This document shows, piece after piece, positions 1-12,382 of a DNA stretch of 64,000 bases. The translations under genes were made by a program, and so were the position numbers. Every line of letters begins with the position of its first letter. Positions within the stretch are counted from its first letter, which is position 1. The DNA lies in the NCBI GenBank assembly GCA_030248295.1, contig JASANH010000770.1:434001-498000 (forward strand), given 5' to 3'. The DNA is from Mesodorylaimus sp. YZB2_4. Lineage: Eukaryota; Nematoda; Enoplea; Dorylaimida; Dorylaimidae. Under the pieces are notes generated by a model that searched no databases, was not told where the DNA came from, and saw only the letters and a list, made by a program, of their open reading frames with translations.

Positions 1-3000
1 ATAAGCCAAAGGGCAGAGCCAACATCCGGGCCTCGTGGTTGGTGTCCAATGTAATATGCGCACTCCTGTTGTGTAATTAATGCGTCGTAAAAAGGACGTA
101 AACGTTAGATAGAGAGCGAATTGGTCGGCTTCGTCATTTCGTTCTCGCCAAGCAAACCCCTGTCGCTTTCATCAATTCCCCTATCCAAGCTCGTCAATCA
201 AACATTCCTTCCCCAAACTATCCAGCCACCGAGACCCACCTAGTTCACAAATAGTAATGAATACGAGACAAGAGAAAAGACAAGGCCGAGTCGAGTTGAT
301 GAAACAATAAGAACTTTTTCTCCTGATCCAAGAACGAAACTTTCCCACCTTGGCTAGCTATTAACTAAATGCAAAAAAGATCCCTAAAGCCCCCGTTTCG
401 CAGAAAGCTCCGCGGGATTTAGTTGTCTAGGTTCCTTGGACCATTGAAAACAACATTAGGAGAGTAGTAGGCTCAGATATGGGAGCAGGGACCCGTTGAA
501 ACGTCAAAGTATCTTCTTTAGTATTTAAGTCACTCGTTCTTCGCAGACACCAGTCGCCAAAGCCATTCCTAAAAGGCTGAAACTAGGATTAGGCTCGAAC
601 GTCAGTCAGCTGGCAGGGTTCGTGTACAGTACTAGGTTAGCACAAGGACAGGACGATATGTCTGCAGGGTCAATGGCAGTGCTAGTCAATGAAAGCAGTA
701 GCTAACAAGGCCAGCTGACTGGTCGATAACGTTAGCAATGTTCTCGATCCGCGTGCATCATCTACGTGTAGGTGTCAGAGCAGTTCACTCACCACACCTA
801 TAAGCAAGGGCGGGATGGGTGGATTGTGCGCGATGAAGGGTGGAAGAAGAGACCATCCGAAGCGACGGAAAAGCGAGGAAATGCGTATTGTGTTTATTGG
901 GTTTGAGCCATAGGTAAGGAAGGAAGAAGAATGGGTTCTTGTTGGCGGATGACAGCCGCCCTTGTAGTAGCCAAGGTAGCCGGTCGTTTCGAGAATCTAA
1001 ACTTTGATAGATAGCCAATAGTTGGAGACGTGGGTGCTTGCACGCACTCGTATGTCATAGAAGGACACTGGCTCGGTCGATGACGGCAGATCCATTCACT
1101 ACACCCAGACACAAAAACGCGACAAATTCGTTCACTTTACAATAGAGCTGAGAAAATTAAAAATCTCAGGATATTAAAATCCTTTAGTAAATTAGAACAC
1201 ACGCTAGCAATCAGTCCGAATAGCCTCGGGGTAGACAGATGTAGGAACGGTTGTCAACATTTTTCAAAACTAATTATTCATAACTTTTACGAAAAGAGTG
1301 ACGAAAAGTGCCGCCTAAACTAACTGAGAGCTGTTCGAACTTGAAAGTTTAAAGGTGAAACATAATCCTTCACGTAGGTGTCAGAAGACCTAGAAAAAGT
1401 TTTAAGTTCGAAGCCATCGTTGCTCAAAACATCAAAAAATTTTAGACGCCAGTTGCTCGAAAAAATGAGTCAAAAATGATTGCTGAATATAACAATAAGA
1501 AAGGCACTACCAGCACGAACAATATTAAACATAATGTAGCAAAGGTCATCTATTTATACTCTAGAGGGAAAGAAGTTCAAGCATTGCCGCATCTAGGCTT
1601 ATGTTTATCTGCTCATACAATGATGTGCACGCTCCTATTTTAGCGAGATTAAATTTTTTGAGAAATATCGAAAGAGAAAATGTCATATTCTGAGGAGACG
1701 TTTCTATGCGTTCTCGAGGATCCATTTTAGTGCGAGAACGCTTAGCCGACCGAGGTTTTATTGAATCCTGGCTTTAGTGCGAGTGAATTACGTTTTCATT
1801 CAACGACGTACAACGAATGAGCGACCGGAGAAGACGTTGCTGAAATGGTGCTATAAGTTTGTTTAATCGACGTTTCACTCAGCGTTGCCATTATGTAACC
1901 ATGCGCGTAATGTATTTCGGATTTCTTTGCTTCCGTTTGTTTCGGTTCTTTTTAAGAACAAGAATCAGCTTTCTATCAGAACATTGTTAGTTTTGCAAAA
2001 GAAGAAAACAAAAATTTTGATGTTTTTTACATCACCAAAAATAATCGGCTGCGGTAGCGCAAAAATAAAATCGGTTATAGTCGCAAAATAAATCTGTTTC
2101 GACGGTTTTGACGGCCGAGGTTCATGATGACCTGGTGTCATGTCAATCTTCGTTTGGTAGAAAATCAAGTTTTGGAGCAAGTTTTTTAAATATGCGCTAT
2201 CTAAACTCAGGCAAACACGTATGAAGAGATGGTACGATTAGATTGGCTGAAGTACACTTAATTAGGTCCTATCTGAGGATATTAGACCTTCTCGTGTATG
2301 CCTGCTTCCTGTTATTTGAATAGCACCTATTTGTCCATCTGGCCTGACGCGAAATAAGAGACTTTATTAGCCCCGCAGGGTGAGCACAGATAAGACTACT
2401 GTGCAATATTCTTCTCATAGTTCTCTGTTTACAATATTTGACGTATACTCGTACAAGGACGAATCACGAGGTGCGATCAGCATGTTGAAATTCGCCCACT
2501 GATGACAGAAGCAAAATATAAGGAATAGCAATACAAATGCACCAATTTTTGACTCACAGCCTCACCCCGCACTGTGTGCAAGAGCGGAAGGACTTCAATA
2601 ATAGCATTTCTTGGGAAAGAGGCGCGTCGTCCCGAACCATCCTGACGCCTAATATGCGTCTCCTTTTAGGCTCCCTGGTGTCCCTGGGAGGTTCTGGGAA
2701 CGATGAGACTCACTTGAGGCGGTCGTGTCAGGATTCGAGGTTGAAATGTCCTGATCGCCGTTCCCTCTCATGGGGATGCGAAATCTCGCGTGAGCAATTG
2801 ATCAAGAGGCTCGGAGTTTCTGCAGAGTAGCCTCAGCCCATTTTTTATTGCGCAAGTATGGGATTCGCAATTGAGATGGTCGGAATTCGTCATACCGCTG
2901 ACTCACCAACTTCCAGATTTCTTGCGATAAACTTATGGTAACTTATGGTGTGAAATCCGCTCGTCCGCGCTCAAGTGGGAAACGTTTTTTGCGACGTAGT
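1..3000. other. Gene-free stretch, nothing supported
   Basis: I see no convincing exon, RNA gene or recognisable repeat here. The open frames are short, overlap on both strands and resemble no family. Confidence 0.5.
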
Positions 3001-3388
3001 GATAGGCATGGACTAGGCATGTGCTATGCCCTCTGGCCTATGAGTGCACTGGTTCAGGGAACCGATCCGCCTCTCCTAAGTCAGGGCCAGCACGAGACCG
3101 AGAGCGAGGTCGAGGTCGAGTGACCTGATTGCAGGCATCGGTTGAGAACTAGTCTTGAGTGCCTGATCTGAACTTGCTCTGTGAGCACTACGGGCTCAGG
3201 TCCGTCAGAACCCCTTTGACGGCCGGCACGTGCGGCTGCTCCCCGAATTGTTAGTCTATACGGCCCTTTTGGTGTGGTGGCAATAAACTATAACACGAGG
3301 TGTCCGTGGACTGGGTGGTACTGTTCCTGTGGCTTGAGCCATGCTCTGGTCAGCCCTAGTTTGCCCTAGGGCGAGCCAAGGATTTCAC
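3001..3388. repeat. Dispersed repeat D, copy 1
   Basis: About 388 bp that recur in the same orientation at 47046-47435 with only scattered substitutions and short indels. The shared block runs from the ATAGGCATGGACTAGGCATG region to GCGAGCCAAGGATTTCAC and includes a short GAGGTC-type run. No coding capacity, terminal inverted repeats or target duplications are visible, so it is either a non-autonomous interspersed element or a segmental copy. Confidence 0.85.
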
Positions 3389-3624
3389 ACCGAGAATCGA
3401 CCTCCAGTCACTCAATTGAAAGTTGAAAATCATACTTGACTGGAGAGATCATACTAGAATTATTTTATGACAATCGAGAATCTTTCAGACCAGCCATGCG
3501 CGCAATGGAGCCACGACCTGACTACCTGGTTTACTTGGCCGCCACAAAAAGGCAACCATGACGATCAGGACACGATCAAATCGATGCTGCTTGTTCTGCA
3601 TGAATTCAGCAGCGCGACTGATCG

Positions 3625-3790
3625 CGAGCAAGTGAGCATCTTGCTAGCGGGCTGACCGCCCCTCTCGCTGGGAAAGCGCTTCTGACCAGCGTTCGAATCG
3701 CGGAGGGGTAAATTTTTTTGTGCGATATGTCCCTTCATCTTTGATGCGCGTAGCTTCTGATGATGATGTGGTGAAACATGAGCAAAGAGG
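3625..3790 (+). mobile_element. Diverged tRNA-derived SINE
   Basis: A tRNA-like head has a box-B-like GCGTTCGAATCGC near 3690. It is followed by a body (TGTCCCTTCA, then GATGTGGTGAAACATGAGCA) that is also found in the SINEs at 29772 and 57809. The head is more decayed than in those copies. Confidence 0.6.
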
Positions 3791-3799
3791 AAGATGGAA

Positions 3800-4380
3800 G
3801 ATGGGGACTAAAGATTGTTAAAAATGTCTCTCGGCGCAGACGGCCCTCAAGGTAATCTAGGCCATATTTTATCACCTTACTTGCAGTGCAACTGCAGAGC
3901 ATCAATCTGAAGGCGTGGGCGGAGCTAAGGCTTAGCATACTCAGGTTGCTATCGTGTATGCACCACAGCTGTGTATCCTCGGGAGATCCCATCCTAGGTG
4001 CAGGTGTATCCTCGATATCCTTCGTACTGTACATGTGCATTGTGGCTTCGATACTGACATCGGCATTCATCTGTATTTGAGTGATTAGACTTTGCAAGGC
4101 GCAGCATGTGAGACACTCTCTTCCCTAGGCCGAGTAGATCTGCCATCCTAAGCCCTGGTTCGACTGTATGCTGGCTGGCCTAAGATTTTTTCATGCCATC
4201 AGACTTTTTGGAATTAATAAGACTGTTTTCCGTTTTCTTAAAAACTAGTTCGAACGAAGACACTGCATGCCCATACATAGTTTAGATCAAACTACGAAAA
4301 ATAAGTAACTAGTGTACGAGTACGCGTTCTTTCATATGATCAGCCTCTGAAAAAACATGAGCCCCAGCTACAGTCAAAAA
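3800..4380. other. Intergenic, diverged repeat shared with 7290-7470
   Basis: The segment near 4145-4200 shares CCATCCTAAGCCCTGGTTC and weaker flanking similarity with 7317-7360. This suggests an old interspersed repeat. No gene is seen. Confidence 0.4.
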
Positions 4381-4463
4381 CATTTATTTCAACCCCAGCA
4401 ATATTTGACTCGAAACCCTGCCACCTAACTTTAAAAAAATCAAATCGTTCATTGACAAATTTA

Positions 4464-4976
4464 TCAATTTATGGGAATATTAATACTACTGGAGGCACTT
4501 CCAGCGGCATCAACATTCGACCCTCCCCCCAATGACCCACGCGCGGCACCACCCGCAGCCGCTGCGCCTGCACTTGAAAACTGGCCGAGCAATCCAAGAA
4601 GACCACCATAAGTGCTCAATTTCATCAGAAGGCTGTTCAAACTACTCAGTGCTTCAGATACTTGTTTCAAATATTCGGATGGTTTTTGCTTTTTACGAAT
4701 AAAATTGATGACCGGGTTGTCGTCCAGCGGATCAGAATTGGTCTCCTTGACAAACGATAGATAATGACGCAATGCAGCCAAAAGACCCTGCACACCACCG
4801 ATCGGTTCTATGAGGTCCCGGATGCTTGTCAAATTGCCAACGATCTGATCGATGTAATACATCTCGTTCTTTGAACTAGGTTTCTTGGAAGAATGACTCT
4901 TCGAATTTCCGATGTTAATTTCACACAAGAGGACAATAAGAAGAAACAGAAAAATAATGGCCTTCATGGTTATCAT
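4464..4976 (-). CDS. Small secreted Cys-free protein, family A member 1
   Basis: Single-exon gene for a 170-residue protein, or 167 if the second Met (residue 4) is used. Residues 4-23 form a typical signal peptide (KAIIFLFLLIVLLCEINIG). The mature part has no cysteine. It starts with a basic Ser/Lys stretch, then a helical core with NLTSIRD (possible N-glycosylation), PIGGV and YLKQVSEAL, then GGLLGLLG and a Gly/Ala/Ser-rich tail. A clear paralogue lies at 31147-31674 with the same order and the same conserved blocks. I recognise no described family. Secretion is inferred from the signal peptide; function is unknown. The amphipathic helix plus glycine-zipper-like GGLLGLLG could suit membrane contact or self-assembly, but that is speculation. 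A TATAAAAG box lies about 50 bp upstream, and TTTATT (minus AATAAA) at 4383-4388 follows the stop. Confidence 0.8.
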   Translation of the reverse strand: MITMKAIIFLFLLIVLLCEINIGNSKSHSSKKPSSKNEMYYIDQIVGNLTSIRDLIEPIGGVQGLLAALRHYLSFVKETNSDPLDDNPVINFIRKKQKPSEYLKQVSEALSSLNSLLMKLSTYGGLLGLLGQFSSAGAAAAGGAARGSLGGGSNVDAAGSASSSINIPIN

Positions 4977-5021
4977 AGGCAGACAAGTGAAGTCACACTA
5001 AGCAATAAAACTTCTACTGGG

Positions 5022-5029
5022 CTTTTATA
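5022..5029 (-). promoter_or_regulatory. TATA box of the secreted gene at 4464-4976
   Basis: TATAAAAG read on the minus strand, 46 bp upstream of the first ATG. The paralogue at 31147-31674 has the same octamer at nearly the same distance, which supports a real core promoter and a short leader. Confidence 0.7.
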
Positions 5030-5039
5030 CAAAACTTTT

Positions 5040-8028
5040 ATGAAAAAATAAAGAGGTGGATAAATTTGAAATTCAGCACAAGAGGGATGGAAAATTCTAA
5101 AATCGGTGTTTTTGGCTAGCAGAAACACATTTTCCGAGGCATTATGTAGAACATTATACGCGCTGGGCACATAATCACGTATTGTAGAAACAGTGCCGAA
5201 TTTTTCAAAATTCAGGCGTGTATGCTGCATAAATGATGAAGGTGTTGCTGATTTATGGGTAAGCGGCATTATACAATTATTCTTCAATCCAGGATCTGCT
5301 CTGCAGCAGGTGGAAGTTACCAGCACGGTGGAGGGCGACGTCGTGAGTAGGTTACAGGCACAAGATCGAGGTGCTGCTGCTGCGAGCAACTTTATCGCCA
5401 CAGGATCGTTACATACAGTGAGTATTCCCATCGTGAGTGCTATACCAGATCAGTGATGCTGATATGCGCACAAGAAGATGAAGGAACAAGGCCGCTCTCA
5501 GGGTGGCCAGCAACAGCCGACAGACTGTATTCTACCACAGCTTACCTGGTGATGCATGTGTAGTGATTGGCTTTGTCTTATGGGACTGCATTTTTTTACG
5601 TCAGCGGCATGGTCATTTTTATCAAATCCGTCAAAAGATTATGAAAAAGAATTGTTTTTCTTTTTTAAGCACGTAATCATCAGTCCATATGCTTCTTTGA
5701 CCTACCATTTACGCAGCCGGGTCTGAAAGCCCCAACTTTATCTGTTTGCTCACGAGTATGCAGGTCATAGGCGTACGGTAACGCGAAACGTGTGGCCTTT
5801 ATGCACTTTTGGATTTGAAAAATGTTTTCTGTTGCTGCTTCAGCGACAGTGCCAGGATCTCTCTTGAGGCTGCATATCTGGACTAGCTAGCCTAAGATTG
5901 GGGCACAATTTAAGCGAAACTTAAATTCTGTGAGGTTGGACCCATGGACGGCCACGATTCAATATCCGTCCCCCTTCCCTACTTTGATGTGTAAATTCGA
6001 TGCACCCATTTCATGAATGGTGATAGTGATGCAACAGTGCTTTTTTGTGCAAACTCAGTTTTCACGGAATAATCGAAAAAACTTTTTTCAAAAGTGGTGT
6101 GCAATTTCCGGCATAATCCAGTGACTTTTCGCTCTTATTCGATGCTTTTCCCGATTTATTTGCGAAAACTTCGCAAATAAATCGGGAATCGAATGCCTGT
6201 CGCGAGAAGTTTCTATTTTTCACTCCTCTCGAGATAAAGTTTAAACTGCCCTCCAAGTCAGGGTGACCGAACTGGCTTTCGTTGCCGAACCAGGACTGAA
6301 CCATTATCGAAAATGCCAGAATTTTCGTTCCGCTAGTCGGGCTAGACCACACAAATTGTAGCAAAGCTCAACAGCTTGTTCGACTTCAGTAAAGATCAAA
6401 GGACATCAAAGATAATTCCTAGTTCATGAATGCCCTTTCACCAGAAGCTTTTTTAACTAATAACTTTCCATTTCTTGTATTGCCAGTCGGAGTGGAATAG
6501 TTGGTCCTGGCTTGGCCGGTTCGGTGACTCGGTCGAAGGTGGCCCCGTTGACGGCTTTCGGACCTCCTGTCCGTTTACAGGAGCTAGGAGATGGGGCTGT
6601 CCAGCTTGAAACATGCCCAATCCATCTAGCATCGTAATACTTTTGCTTTACATTTGAATTTCCAAAAAAGTCTGTTATTACAGACTCGAAACTTTTAGAC
6701 CAGTCAATGTGCACAGTGGAAGCAGGGCTTAGGATGGCTGGTCTACTCGGCCACAAGAAAAAGGAGAGGTGGCCCAACTGCACACATGCTGTATGTATGC
6801 ATTGAGATGTCAGCATCGAAGCCAGAAAGCTTGTGTTCTGTGTACTGCTGCTGTTGGAACAGGTTCCCTAAAGGATACCAGCTGTGCTGTTTCACATGAG
6901 CAACCTAAACACACCAAAGCTGTAGCGCAGCGAGTAAAGTGATTATGGCTTATCGTTACATGCCTAAGCCTTGAGAGACACCGAAAACTCTTACCCCCTT
7001 TTTTCAACTTTATGTTCTTGCTCATGTTTTATCATATCAGTGATTGCACGCTCGAAGATGAAGGTACACATGACACAAAATGATTTACCTTTGCCGCGTG
7101 CCAAACACTCCCTACTAACAGTAAGATCAAGCGCTACTGAGCAGACCGACAATTAGACACTCCTAGCCCACTTTGTGGACCACAAGCGTAGGATTGCATG
7201 GTCCTCTGCTCGCTGCCAGGATCAGGCGTCCTGATGATGTTCATGCAGAAAAAGCAGATTCTGCGCAGACATTTTTCCTAAACCGTGGTTGCGCTAAGCA
7301 GTAGCCGAGAGGACCAGCCATCCTAAGCCCTGGTTCCCCTGCGTGCATTGGCTGCTCTTCAAGTTTCGAGTCTGTCATAACAGACTAAATAATTTTTCGT
7401 TTTTTGCTACTAGCCACTTTGGCCCAAAATTCCGCATGTCCCTACACTGATACATAGATCTGAGATAATTGTATGACTATCATACGCCTTCTTCCAAACC
7501 TAAGAAAAACAGAAACATAAAACGGAACGTGAACCCGCGCCCATGAAATTACTCGTTAAGACCGACCATTTCATAGCCAGAAACTCTTACCCGCACTACC
7601 TAAAAGTAACAACCTGTCGAAGCTGAAGCCAGCCTAAGGAGGACTAGCTCATGCTTGGGGTGGTCCAAACTTTATATCCATAAGAAGCTGAAACAGAACA
7701 TTCAGGATCTGCAAGTTTGAACAAGAAGTCGTGTACTCTGGAACTCGACAACGGCTAACGGATTTTGATAAAAATTGGCACTACTGTAGATTCGGCCAAT
7801 TCTGGTACGTGTGCGAAAAATCAAAAAGTTTCGTCGAACCGTTCTCGAGTTATTAGCCGGCGAAAATCGTCCAGCAGCATTAGGCGTCTGGTTGGCTGGT
7901 CGAAGGCTGATATCCAAATATGCAAGAAAACTGCAGCCAACTGCAAGAAGTTATCAGGGAAAACCGTTTTTAAAATCTTTTAAAACAGATCATGAAAGCC
8001 ACCATTCAGATTCAGAAAGAGCATACTA
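5040..8028. other. Intergenic, one perfect hairpin
   Basis: No gene is seen. At 6150-6186 a 17-bp perfect inverted repeat with a 3-nt loop is present (CCCGATTTATTTGCGAA, loop AAC). A decayed repeat shared with about 4145 occurs near 7317-7360. Confidence 0.45.
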
Positions 8029-8102
8029 CCTGTTTTATTCGGAAATGTACACGCGGCGTATGCGGTAACGTGGAGGGCGTGTATATTCTCAAAGAAAACA
8101 GG
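8029..8102. mobile_element. Palindromic mini-element P, copy 1
   Basis: About 74 bp with long imperfect inverted ends: CCTGTTTTATTCGGAAATGT at the left and CAAAGAAAACAGG at the right, with a GTACACGC/GCGTGTAT inner pair. Near-identical copies lie at 15800-15869 and 17454-17526. The fold would be one hairpin with a short loop. Size and symmetry fit a tiny MITE; no transposase is linked. Confidence 0.75.
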
Positions 8103-9570
8103 CTGTAAAAATTGGCAATTATTGGTTTTTTCTGGTTGAAATTCGCTTATTGTGGAAATGGAGGGAAAGTTAAACCGCAGTTGAACAAGCGCCAGAAGTA
8201 CACAATTTTTTTATGTTCCGTTTATTACATTAGAGCGGACTGCGCGTGCTTTCTCTGGTATCGAAAAAATATTCTATTTTACTTTTCACGGCGTGTCGAT
8301 TTGTAAATTTGCACCAAGGTATTGGATTTTCGTGAAAAGTTATGAAGTGGTAGATTTTTCTGGGATTTCTAGAGTGAGCCCACCCAAACCGCTGTAACAC
8401 GTGCTCGTGAGCCGACAATGTGCCCATTGATTGGCACAAGTAGCACGTCAAACAGTCCGGTTGATGTGTCACCAGTCTTACATTAGACTGCTAGAGGTCA
8501 CAGGTCTGATTCTGACCATGAGTTGTGGAGTGCCTACCACGCGCCCCAAGGAATCATCCGACGGGAATTAGGCGCCGATTCTGGGCGGTCTCTAGACTCT
8601 GACAGGACTTGGGTAGTGAGCTCGACTATCATCTAAAACTTTTATGCGATGTCCCCATGAAAACTAAGTTTGGTAAAAAAGCGCAATGCGTCACTATCAC
8701 CACTCATGGGCGCATCGAATTCACATATAGAAGTGGGGAGGGGTGAGTAAAAATTTAAAGAATGCTAGTCTTCAACTTTTATATACAGTACATCTTTGTT
8801 TCCTTAGACTTAGATCATTTTCGCTGATTATATTGATCATTTTCCCGGCACTAGTCAGGTATAACCCGAATTCCCCTTTTTTCGGCTTTTGCCTCTAAGA
8901 GTACATAATAACAAAAATGTGGAAAGAAATTATATGCTATTTTTCCTTCATGGTATTTACAGACCGGTAAAATTGACTTTATCGAATTTTTAGAAATTTC
9001 CCCCTTAATAAATTGAATTAAAAGCCTATTGCACCATAAAGCCGTGCCATGTCAACAGAAACCACGCCTGATGATGCGTGACCAAGAAGCTAGGTCGAGC
9101 AATGACGTCAGCGTGTTCTTTGCAACAAGTCAAATGAGGTGCATACAGACAAATGGTACATCATCAAGAGGGTCTGTTACTGTCCTGTACAATAGAAGCC
9201 TGAGTGGAGCCGTCTTATGCATATGTACGTGACTAATCATAAATGCGAGTGACTTTCTTGTCTAGGAAGAGAAAATTTTGCTGTCGAACCAACGAGACAG
9301 GGACTGTCATAGAAAAAGCGATTTTCCCAGCCGATTTCTCTCGTTTTATGTTTGCAGTCAGGAGCATATTGAAAGAAACGAGCGCCGGTGTTAGTGGAAA
9401 ATCTGCTAGCCTAGCCATTTTGTGTACCCGTGTCTAGCAGACGAGTCCTGCAACGGTCGAAAGAGTCAACGTCGAGTCAGCGTCAGCTTACAGGTAAGTC
9501 TTTTATCGTCTCCTGAGTGCTGAAGGCTAGTATATAGAAGTATGAAAAGTCAGCTTGGTGTCTTGCAATG
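8103..9570. other. Intergenic, nothing supported
   Basis: No exon or RNA gene is supported. Open frames at 9029-9437 overlap on both strands and lack family resemblance. Confidence 0.45.
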
Positions 9571-9578
9571 GATATTGT

Positions 9579-9765
9579 AACCAGCGCACCCAGGCAGCGG
9601 GAGATAGTCGAGACCGAAGTCTCTAAGCAAAAAACTCCGAGTGGAGGTAGGCAAGTCTCGCGACTATACCTGCTCTAGAAACATCAACCGAAGAGGTTGA
9701 CGTCCCAGCCAGGGGAGCGTATCGATTACTCCCGACCGCCAGGCGTGCTGGTCACAATATGTTTT
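9579..9765 (+). repeat. Dispersed repeat C, copy 1
   Basis: Diverged copy of a repeat whose better copies are at 10002-10200 and 56603-56780. Shared blocks are AAAAACTCCGA, CTGAAAC-like CATCAACC, TTGACG, CCAGCCAGGGGAG and TATCGATT-CTC. Confidence 0.7.
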
Positions 9766-9864
9766 TTGACCAGACTGCTCGCTGTACCGAGTGTTCAGAA
9801 CTCTGCGTCCTTGAAATCCCAGTCCTTTATTCCTTCCCTTTCTCAAGAATGTGAAGCATGAGTT

Positions 9865-9902
9865 AGTTTTGTTGCGCTTGAACCAGTTTTGTTGCGCTTG
9901 AA
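9865..9902. repeat. Short tandem duplication, period 20
   Basis: AGTTTTGTTGCGCTTGAA occurs at 9865 and again at 9885. Confidence 0.8.
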
Positions 9903-10001
9903 GTAATTATGAGTGCGCTCCATTGTGCGTTCGTTCCATGTTTTTGATTATGTATACTTGAATGGAGCCAGTCTTTGACTGGATATGAGATTGCTCTTGT
10001 A

Positions 10002-10200
10002 ACTAAGCCTGGCAGGCGTAGGAGGGAGGCGGCCGACCGAAGTCGACGGGACAAAAACTCCGACTTGAGCAGGATAGTCTTGCGACTATACCTACGGCTG
10101 AAACATCAACCCGAGGGGCTGACGTTTCCCAGCCAGGGGAGAGTATCGATCACTCTCTCCCACTCGCCATGGCCTACCAGGCACGAGGGTTACACTCTGG
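10002..10200 (+). repeat. Dispersed repeat C, copy 2
   Basis: About 200 bp closely matching 56603-56780: GGCAGGCGTAGGAGGGAGG, GGGACAAAAACTCCGACT, GGCTGAAAC, CCAGCCAGGGGAG and CCACTCGCCATGGCC occur in the same order. The open frame 9975-10400 over it is a repeat artefact. Confidence 0.8.
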
Positions 10201-10399
10201 TGGTGTTTGTTCGACAGCCAAATCTATTCGGCCTCCTGCTTGTCCGCTCAAGGCACCTCGATGGTAGAGAGTCGAGCAGTGAAGAGGTGGGTCTGGGGCT
10301 CACAAATCGGAAATTGGGCTCAGGAAGTGCCCAGCAACATAGGTTGACTAGCGCCGAACCACCTGCACCCACATCCTACGCCCTCACTCAGCTTGTATA

Positions 10400-12225
10400 A
10401 CACCATTCAAACACTGTAGCACTCAAAAGTTAAGACTACGGGACTTGCAATGACTAAGCGCTGCCTCTGGTTTTACTCACAATGGTGACACAACAGTCAA
10501 AAGCCTGAACACTAGTAAGTTAAGTTTTAGTAACAACGCACGATTCGGTTTAAAGTGAGCCCTTTGCACTGTACATGTCATGGCACTTTAGAACAGCCCC
10601 CTTACGATTAGGCATAACTTTGACATCAGACGAAAACTTCAATGCGCAGCGGGTATACGTGCCAGGCGTGTGATTTGTCATTAACACCTACTGTATTGAT
10701 GGGACAGAAAGTCCTCATCTTACAATTAGAACAAGTGCGACTAACTAGTTTTCGAAATAAATAAGAGCCCTCAGCCGACTTTCTCTCTCAGGCCGACGCT
10801 TGAGTGAGCATCAGAACGATCTCAAATGAAACAAACATGATGACTGTAGTGACTTCCTAGCGAAAAATCCAAAGCGAGATAAAATCGGCGATGTTTCACA
10901 TCACACCAGGCATATTTGTGCCATATCTAATCGTAGACGGATGTTCCTGTCCGCTCATTGTGCGAAACCACATAGCTCATTGGCTGAACCGCAGTTTTTC
11001 TTTGATGATACTGTTTCGAGCTCCGTTTTTATTAAGATCAGAAATATTTTCACTGCGAAGCCTTTTGAATCCACTGTATATTTGGGATGTACTGTGCCAG
11101 TGAAATGCATTAAACTTTGTGTCCAAGCTTCGTCAGTATGCAAACAGACACCCATTGTATACAAAAAGATTTGAAAATTTGTTTTCAAATGTCCCAACGT
11201 GAACGGTGAGTGTGGGAACACATACATCCCATTACTTTGTTTGGGGTCGAGACTGATGAAAAGTAGGAGTGTGGAGGAGGTTTTGTGTGGAGTAGTGTGA
11301 AGATTTTCCTGTAGACGGATAAGCTTTGCTAGACCCGTTCGATATGCGCATGTTTCTGTACAATATTGGAATAGTGAAAGATTTGCTCGAGGAAAGAGCG
11401 GAGTATGTGGCACTGAAACTCAACCAGCATGTGCAGTACCTACCTGCCTCACGTCACACACAGTATACTTCTTAGCGTCATACTGTAGGCTCTACGAGTA
11501 AATGTACTGCCACCGAGCACCTGCTGTGACTGTCTGTCTGTACTGTCTGCTTATAGACTGCACTATCCACCAGCCAGACGCTTTCCATCAATGCGCCTTT
11601 GACGATGAGGGTCTGTTTCTAACGGGCACACCCTGCCTGTGGGACGATCAGAGAGGAATCATGGAAGGCCTGGGAGAAATGTGGTCTAACAGAAATCTGG
11701 TGGCGAAATCGGTATATTCTTAGAATGGTCGCAGATTTCACGCAGTTTCTTTAGCAGTTAAAAAATGTGCCTTGGAGAAACCCGGCCGCACGCCCGACTG
11801 AATTTCAAACTGCACCTCTCGAAATTTAAAATCCAGAAAACTTTTGATTTTGTCTTTAAAAACTTTTTATCCCTATGCACCTGATCGTCCGTGTCTTTAG
11901 CTAGAAAACCCAATTTTTTCTTCGTACGTCACTCCATGTTGATGCGTATCGGTTCTTTCTAATCCGATCTATATCCTATTCTGATGAAACTCGACGTGAA
12001 TCTTAGTTGGAATTGCAATGTTTGGCGGAAATAAATGAAACTGTTCCTGAGATGTAACGATGCAAAATTGGCGGTTTTCCGCACAGCTTCTGTGTCCGCA
12101 CTACTCCCTCTCCTGGTGATTCAATAAACTTGGATGCCTGGCGAAATTTCCATCTCAGACGCGATGTATATTATATTACGATGACAGGGCAGCTACACTA
12201 GTGCACACACTTTTTCTTTTATTGA
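10400..12225. other. Intergenic upstream of the receptor array
   Basis: No gene is supported. Overlapping opposite-strand frames around 10890-11420 have no family resemblance or convincing splice structure. Confidence 0.45.
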
Positions 12226-12229
12226 AAGG

Positions 12230-12300
12230 TTAAAAAGCCTTGATCGAAGCGAAATCAGATTTCAACCCGTCTGCACATATTATTTCACTAACCTCTAACG
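12230..12300 (+). promoter_or_regulatory. Receptor-array promoter block, unit 1
   Basis: A TATA-like TTAAAAAG (12230-12237) is followed by the array-conserved block TTTCAACCCGTCTGCACATA and ACCTCTAACG (12260-12300). The same block precedes all other array units. It sits about 85-100 bp before the 17-nt first coding exon, so it likely holds the transcription start. Confidence 0.55.
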
Positions 12301-12382
12301 GTAAGCCAACAGGGGTACGCCTGGCAACAGTGACTCTCAGCTGTTCAACTGATCATATCGCTTCGTCAAAAAGAAATTGGAA

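Noticed and set aside
9975..10400. 141-codon plus-strand frame
   Set aside because: Lies over repeat C, which recurs elsewhere with the frame broken.
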